From: Paracoccaceae bacterium
Lineage (GTDB): Bacteria > Pseudomonadota > Alphaproteobacteria > Rhodobacterales > Rhodobacteraceae
Length of the DNA: 10,664 bases
Assembly: GCA_023260935.1 (NCBI GenBank)
Contig: JALQTL010000473.1
Location: 1 to 10,664, forward strand
Direction of reading: 5' to 3'
Shown: positions 7,168-10,664 of the stretch, piece after piece
Numbering within the stretch: position 1 is the stretch's first letter
Layout: the number at the start of each line of letters is the position of its first letter
Notes under the pieces: generated by a model
What the model was told of the DNA's origin: nothing
What the model saw: the letters and a program-made list of their open reading frames with translations, nothing else
Database searches by the model: none
Position numbers and translations under genes: made by a program

Positions 7168-8177
7168 AGACGCTTTCCCTGACCGACCTTGCAATCCGCT
7201 ACGGCTTTCTTTTGCTGATGGCCGGGCTGATCGTGATCTTTTCCATTGCAAAGCCCGCATTCCTGTCGCCGCAAAGTGCGGTGTTCATCCTGCAATCCGT
7301 GGCGATCACCGGAATTCTGGCGCTTGGTGTCACCGCGACGCTGGTGGTGGACGGGTTCGATCTTTCGATCGGCGCGGTGGCAACGTCGGCCATGATGCTG
7401 TCGGCCTATGTCATGGTGATCTGGGACATGGGGGCCGTGGCGGCGGTGGTGATGTGCCTTGGAATGGGCGCGCTGGTGGGTCTGGTCAATGGCCTGCTGA
7501 TCGTCAAGATGCGGGTGCCTGACCTGCTGGCCACGCTGGGAATGATGTTCCTTCTTGTCGGGTTGCAGCGTATTCCCACACAAGGCAACTCCATCTCGAC
7601 CGGGATGGTTCTTGCCGACGGGTCCGCCGCGACCGGGTCTTTCGCGCCCAGCTTCCTGATGCTGGGGCGGCACCGGATCGATTTCATCCTGCCCGATCTT
7701 GTGCCCCTGTCGGTCGTCTTTCTGATCGTGATCGCGGTGCTGGTCTGGGCCTTTCTGGAACTGACGCGGCATGGCCGGGTGATGTATGCGATCGGGTCCA
7801 ACGCGCAGGCCGCCGCGCTGGCGGGGATCAACGTGGCAGGCTACCGCGTGCTGGCCTATGTGATTTCGGGCGTTATGGCGTCGATCGGGGGCATCCTGCT
7901 GGCCGCGCGCCTGGGGCGGGGGGATGTCGCCTCGGGCAACAACCTGCTGCTCGACAGCGTCGCCGCCGCGCTGATCGGCTTTGCCGTGCTGGGTGCGGCC
8001 AAGCCCAATGCCTTTGGCACCGCCATCGGCGCACTGTTCGTGGGCATCCTGTTGCAGGGGCTGACCATGCTGAACGCGCCTTATTACACGCAGGATTTCA
8101 TCAAGGGCGCGGTGCTGGTCGTGGCCCTTGTCTTTACCTTCGCGCTGTCGGGCCGGGTAGGCCGGGGGCGCGGATGA
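7164..8177 (+). CDS. Ribose-type sugar ABC importer, permease (RbsC-like, BPD_transp_2)
   Basis: A 337-residue inner-membrane protein made mostly of hydrophobic helices; I estimate eight to ten. The first runs from about residue 14 to 29 and the last ends near the arginine-rich C-terminus (GRVGRGRG). CUT2 permease landmarks are VDGFDLSIGAVA in the first third and the cytoplasmic coupling segment YAIGSNAQAAALAGINV in the second half. It would form a homodimer, since only one permease gene is present. I chose the ATG at 7164, which overlaps the ATPase stop as ATGA. The same frame is open upstream to 7011, but that part is inside the ATPase gene and codes for nothing membrane-like. There is no strong ribosome site, so translation is probably coupled to the ATPase gene. 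Substrate specificity cannot be seen. Confidence 0.92.
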   Translation: MKTLSLTDLAIRYGFLLLMAGLIVIFSIAKPAFLSPQSAVFILQSVAITGILALGVTATLVVDGFDLSIGAVATSAMMLSAYVMVIWDMGAVAAVVMCLGMGALVGLVNGLLIVKMRVPDLLATLGMMFLLVGLQRIPTQGNSISTGMVLADGSAATGSFAPSFLMLGRHRIDFILPDLVPLSVVFLIVIAVLVWAFLELTRHGRVMYAIGSNAQAAALAGINVAGYRVLAYVISGVMASIGGILLAARLGRGDVASGNNLLLDSVAAALIGFAVLGAAKPNAFGTAIGALFVGILLQGLTMLNAPYYTQDFIKGAVLVVALVFTFALSGRVGRGRG

Positions 8178-8187
8178 GACGACCGTT

Positions 8188-8215
8188 CCGCCCCACGGCC
8201 AACGATGTCGGGCGG
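8188..8215 (+). other. Possible intercistronic hairpin before the binding-protein gene
   Basis: CCGCCC (8188-8193) pairs with GGGCGG (8210-8215) around a 16-base loop, in the 75-base gap between permease and binding protein. Such structures can set the 5' end of an abundant binding-protein message. The stem is short and such matches are easy to find at this G+C, so confidence is low. Confidence 0.25.
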
Positions 8216-8252
8216 CAGGACGTACCAGAACCATGGAGCAAGGGAGGAACCG

Positions 8253-9290
8253 ATGATCTCCAGAAGAACTTTCGCCGCACTTGTGGGCAGCGTGGCGCTG
8301 CTGCCCGGCCTTGGACTAGCCCAGACCGCACCCGCGCCGCTTGACAACCCCGGTCAGGTGGACATCGCGCTGGTGCGCTATCTGTCGACGGGCGATTTCT
8401 TCCAGGCCTATCTTTCGGGCGTGGAAAAGCAGGCCGCCGCCCTGGGGGTGAACCTTCAGGTGTTTGACAGCCGGCAGGATGCCGCCCTTCAGGCTGATAT
8501 GGTGGATCAGGCCATCGCCCTGGGCGTGGATGGCATCATCATCCAGCACGGCCTGACCGAGTCGATGAAGGAAGCCGCCCAGCGCGCGGTGGATGCCGGC
8601 ATCAAGGTCGTGGCCTTTGACGTCAATGTGGAAAACCCGGCCATCCCGCAGGTCGAACAGTCTGACCGCGATCTGGCCCGTCTGGCGCTGGAAGCGGCGG
8701 TTGCCGATAACGGCACCGAATGGGTGGCGGGATATGTCTATGTGCCGGGCATCGCCCCGCTCGACCGGCGGGACGAAACATGGAAAGCGGTGAAGGCCGC
8801 CAATCCCGGCATTCAGGAAGTGGCCATGTTCGGCACGCTGGACAACCCGATCGCCAATTCGGTCGCCAATCAGGCACGGTCGGTGCTGTCGGCCAACCCC
8901 AACATTCAGGTGATGTTCGCCCCCTATGACGAATTCGCAAAGGGCGTGAAGATCGCGGTGGATGAGGCAGGCATGTCTGGCCAGGTGTCGATCTATTCGG
9001 CCGATGTGTCGACTGCCGACATCCAGCTGATGCGCGAACCCGGTTCGGCGTGGAAAGCCACAGCCGCCACCAACCCAGCCGTGGTGGGCGAGGTATCGGT
9101 GCGCACCCTTGCGCTGCTGTTGGCGGGTGAAGATCCCGGCGCCCAGGTCATCGTGCCGCCGACGCTGATCACGCAGGCCATGCTGAACGAGCTTGACATC
9201 AATAACATGGAAGAACTGGGCGCCAAGCTGCCCGCCTTTGCCCATGCTGATGTTGCCATGGCGCCGTGGATGACCCTGCCGCCGCGCTGA
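8253..9290 (+). CDS. Periplasmic sugar-binding protein of the ABC importer (Peripla_BP_4, ribose-type)
   Basis: A 345-residue exported protein that captures the sugar and delivers it to the permease. Residues 1-23 are a signal peptide: positive start MISRRTF, hydrophobic core, and a G-L-A site for cleavage before Q24. The SRRTF start resembles a twin-arginine signal, so Tat export is possible, though an ordinary Sec signal fits too. The mature part begins like ribose/galactose-binding proteins (DIALVRYLSTGDFFQAYLSG, then QAIALGVDGIIIQ, VDAGIKVVAFDV) and shows the two-lobed family pattern through its length. The ATG at 8253 follows a strong GGGAGGA ribosome site. An in-frame ATG at 8205 would spoil the signal peptide. 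It is a likely high-expression gene, with a GC hairpin after its stop. Ligand unknown; context suggests a pentose modified at C5. Confidence 0.92.
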   Translation: MISRRTFAALVGSVALLPGLGLAQTAPAPLDNPGQVDIALVRYLSTGDFFQAYLSGVEKQAAALGVNLQVFDSRQDAALQADMVDQAIALGVDGIIIQHGLTESMKEAAQRAVDAGIKVVAFDVNVENPAIPQVEQSDRDLARLALEAAVADNGTEWVAGYVYVPGIAPLDRRDETWKAVKAANPGIQEVAMFGTLDNPIANSVANQARSVLSANPNIQVMFAPYDEFAKGVKIAVDEAGMSGQVSIYSADVSTADIQLMREPGSAWKATAATNPAVVGEVSVRTLALLLAGEDPGAQVIVPPTLITQAMLNELDINNMEELGAKLPAFAHADVAMAPWMTLPPR

Positions 9291-9301
9291 ACCCTGTCTG
9301 C

Positions 9302-9325
9302 GGGCGGGCCGAGGCGGGCCCGCCC
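9302..9325 (+). terminator. Strong GC hairpin after the binding-protein gene (attenuator or message stabiliser)
   Basis: GGGCGGGCC (9302-9310) pairs perfectly over nine bases with GGCCCGCCC (9317-9325) around a six-base loop, 12 bases after the binding-protein stop. The following bases are C/T-rich without a clean T-run, so termination would be partial at best. Hairpins here commonly protect binding-protein mRNA or lower expression of genes downstream, in this case the transketolase. Confidence 0.5.
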
Positions 9326-9341
9326 CTCCCCTTCTTGCCTT

Positions 9342-9348
9342 GGAGAGG
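9342..9348 (+). promoter_or_regulatory. Ribosome binding site selecting a TTG start for the transketolase subunit
   Basis: GGAGAGG lies just before TTG at 9352 (GGAG with a six-base spacer). It overlaps the alternative TTG at 9340, so it supports the later start. No ATG or GTG in this frame fits the family's N-terminus. Confidence 0.6.
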
Positions 9349-9351
9349 CCC

Positions 9352-10281
9352 TTGCGCAACGAAAAGACCACCGAAGAGGTCGCGCGCGGCATTCGCGCCC
9401 GTGTCTTCGAACACACCATCCGCAACAACGGCGGCTATCTGAGCCAGGCCTGTTCGGCGGCAGAGCAACTGGCCTTTCTGTATAACGAGGCGCTGAACCT
9501 TGGCCCTTCGACCATGCCGATGGTGCCGCCGCCCTTTTCCGGCGTGCCCTCGGCCGGGAACCGCGATTATGTTACCGGCGCGGGCTATAACGGCCCCTTC
9601 GATGCCGTGCATGACCGGCTGTTCATCGCGCCGGCCCATTACGCCCTTGTCGCCTATGCCTGCCTGATCGAAGTTGGCCGCATGGCGCCCGAAGGGCTGG
9701 AGATGTTCAACAAGGACGGATCTTCGGTTGAAATGATCGGGGCCGAACATTCGCCGGGGATGGAGGTGCATAACGGCACCCTTGGCATCGGGCTTTCCAC
9801 CGCCGCCGGCCTTGCCTTCGGGCGCAAGCGGTTGGGCCATACGGGCCGGGTCTGCGTGTTCATGTCGGATGGCGAGGTGCAGGAAGGCCAGACATGGGAA
9901 GCCGTGCAGGCCGCCGCCCACCACGGGATCGATAACCTCTGGGCGATCATGGATGTGAACCGCCAGCAATGCGACGGCGCGATGGACGATGTGATGACGG
10001 TGGGCGATATCGCCACCAAATTCCGCGATTTCGGCGCGGTCGTGGCGGAATGCGATGCGCATGATCTGAAGGCGATGCGCGCCGCCGCCGCCACCCCCCA
10101 CCCCGGCCGCCCGCTGATCGTGCTGGCCCATTCGCGCCCCACGCAAGGCATGGAAAGCCTGATGAGCCGGTTTCCCAGACTTCACTATGTCCGCTTCAAA
10201 TCAGAAGAGGAGCGCGCCCGGATGAATGCCGAGATTTCCGCCGAACTGGGCGTGCCCCCCGTTGCGCTGGAGGCCCACTGA
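9352..10281 (+). CDS. Transketolase, N-terminal (thiamine diphosphate-binding) subunit
   Basis: A 309-residue protein equal to the first third of a classical transketolase, which transfers a two-carbon ketol unit between sugar phosphates. The cofactor diphosphate/Mg segment is SDGE at 172-175 followed by DVN at 201-203, with EGQTWEA between them. Other transketolase landmarks are HDRLFIAPAHYALVAYACL (87-105) and HSPGMEVHNGTLGIGLSTAAG (133-153). The first residue of the usual GDG motif is serine here. A ~35-residue proline/glycine-rich stretch (~51-88) precedes the DRLF motif. The TTG at 9352 is preferred over the TTG at 9340 because of its ribosome site. It is followed two bases later by the C-terminal half, so the two make one split enzyme. 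Split transketolases are known in sugar-specific loci such as apulose-4-phosphate transketolase (AptAB). Substrate here is unknown. Confidence 0.87.
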   Translation: MRNEKTTEEVARGIRARVFEHTIRNNGGYLSQACSAAEQLAFLYNEALNLGPSTMPMVPPPFSGVPSAGNRDYVTGAGYNGPFDAVHDRLFIAPAHYALVAYACLIEVGRMAPEGLEMFNKDGSSVEMIGAEHSPGMEVHNGTLGIGLSTAAGLAFGRKRLGHTGRVCVFMSDGEVQEGQTWEAVQAAAHHGIDNLWAIMDVNRQQCDGAMDDVMTVGDIATKFRDFGAVVAECDAHDLKAMRAAAATPHPGRPLIVLAHSRPTQGMESLMSRFPRLHYVRFKSEEERARMNAEISAELGVPPVALEAH

Positions 10282-10282
10282 C

Positions 10283-10528
10283 ATGGAAATGGTCAACCGC
10301 CCCTATGAGGCCGCCTTCGAGGCCTATGCCGTGCAGCATCCCGAAGTTCTGTGCCTGTCGGCCGACCTGACTTCCAGTTGCGAAATCGACGGGTTCCGCG
10401 ACCGCCACCCCGATCAGTTCCTGTCGCTTGGCATGGCGGAACAGAACATGCTGTCCTTTGCCGGCGGCCTTGGTCTGGCGGGCTTCCGGCCATTCCTGCA
10501 TTCCTTCGGCGTCTTTCTTTACCGCCGT
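10283..10528 (+). CDS. Transketolase, C-terminal subunit, truncated at a sequence junction
   Basis: The first 82 residues are those of a transketolase pyrimidine-binding subunit. They include LSADLTSS near 25-32 and the conserved LGMAEQNM at 49-56, in which E53 would activate thiamine diphosphate. FLHSFGVFLYRR then leads into the family's next motif. An intact subunit would be about 300 residues. After R82, at about 10528, the family resemblance stops and composition falls to ~28% G+C; the frame runs on by chance to a stop at 10576. The ATG at 10283 follows GGAGG (10269-10273) with nine bases of spacing, two bases after the previous stop. The loss of the rest is probably caused by the joined foreign DNA rather than by evolution of the gene. 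Confidence 0.85.
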
Positions 10529-10664
10529 AGTAAATTAAGTTTTCATTTTCTAATCCGTCATCGATCATTTGCATGACAAGATCACCCACAGTTTTTTCAA
10601 AGCTTTGTTTATCATATTCACTATGATTATTCTCTATTATATCATAGTGGAACTTTAATGTAAA
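10529..10664 (-). CDS. Partial open frame in unrelated AT-rich DNA, unknown product
   Basis: The last 136 bases are 28% G+C (38 of 136), against more than 60% in the genes before. On the minus strand one frame is fully open from the window edge to the junction, reading FTLKFHYDIIENN, later SFEKTVGDLVMQMIDDGLEN and ending LIYYGG. Both other minus frames meet stops within their first few codons. An open frame of ~45 codons at this composition is unlikely by chance, so it is probably the inside of a gene from a low-GC organism or element, running toward the junction. I do not recognise the protein. The same frame stays open to 10293 inside the transketolase gene, but that continuation has no natural protein character. 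Start and end of the real gene are not in the window. Confidence 0.5.

Noticed and set aside
9352..10528. Apiose catabolism based on the split transketolase
   Set aside because: No apiose isomerase or apulose kinase is seen. The kinase and isomerase point to a ribose derivative phosphorylated at C1.
10529..10664. Insertion sequence or promoter in the AT-rich end
   Set aside because: No terminal repeats, target duplication or transposase motifs are visible, and the stretch reads as continuous coding on the minus strand, which fits a gene interior better than a promoter.

Overview
The window reads as high-GC alphaproteobacterial DNA, most likely from the Rhodobacter/Paracoccus group. This is inferred from base composition, codon use and gene style; no 16S or other marker is present. 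It holds nine recognisable chromosomal genes that form one carbohydrate locus. The last ~136 bases (from about 10529) switch abruptly to ~28% G+C and look like unrelated DNA joined in the middle of a gene.

Layout. On the minus strand, 5-2065 encodes a fused class II aldolase / short-chain dehydrogenase. It diverges from a SorC-family sugar-sensing regulator at 2170-3144 (+). Convergent to the regulator are mtnA (3174-4271, methylthioribose-1-phosphate isomerase) and mtnK (4268-5533, methylthioribose kinase), both minus and overlapping by four bases. Divergent from mtnK is a ribose-type ABC importer on the plus strand: a double ATPase (5653-7167), a permease (7164-8177) and an exported substrate-binding protein (8253-9290). 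It is followed by a split transketolase, with the N-terminal subunit at 9352-10281 and the C-terminal subunit starting at 10283 and cut off at about 10528.

How the parts fit. The importer would bring in a free sugar, MtnK would phosphorylate it at C1, MtnA would convert the aldose-1-phosphate to a ketose-1-phosphate, and the class II aldolase domain would cleave that to dihydroxyacetone phosphate plus a short aldehyde. This matches the known logic of the 'DHAP shunt' (MtnK-MtnA-Ald2) for 5-methylthioribose and 5-deoxyribose. Here, however, the aldolase is fused to a dehydrogenase that could process the aldehyde, and a dedicated importer, a regulator and a transketolase are added. No nucleosidase or phosphorylase lies in the window. 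The arrangement therefore suggests scavenging of an external 5-modified ribose rather than only recycling of internal S-adenosylmethionine by-products. The true substrate cannot be read from sequence.

Regulation. Both divergent intergenic regions carry TGTCA/TGACA elements that coincide with TTGACA -35 boxes. They are plausible operators for the SorC regulator. The mtnK/importer region also carries two neighbouring palindromes. I saw no tRNA, rRNA, CRISPR array or insertion sequence.
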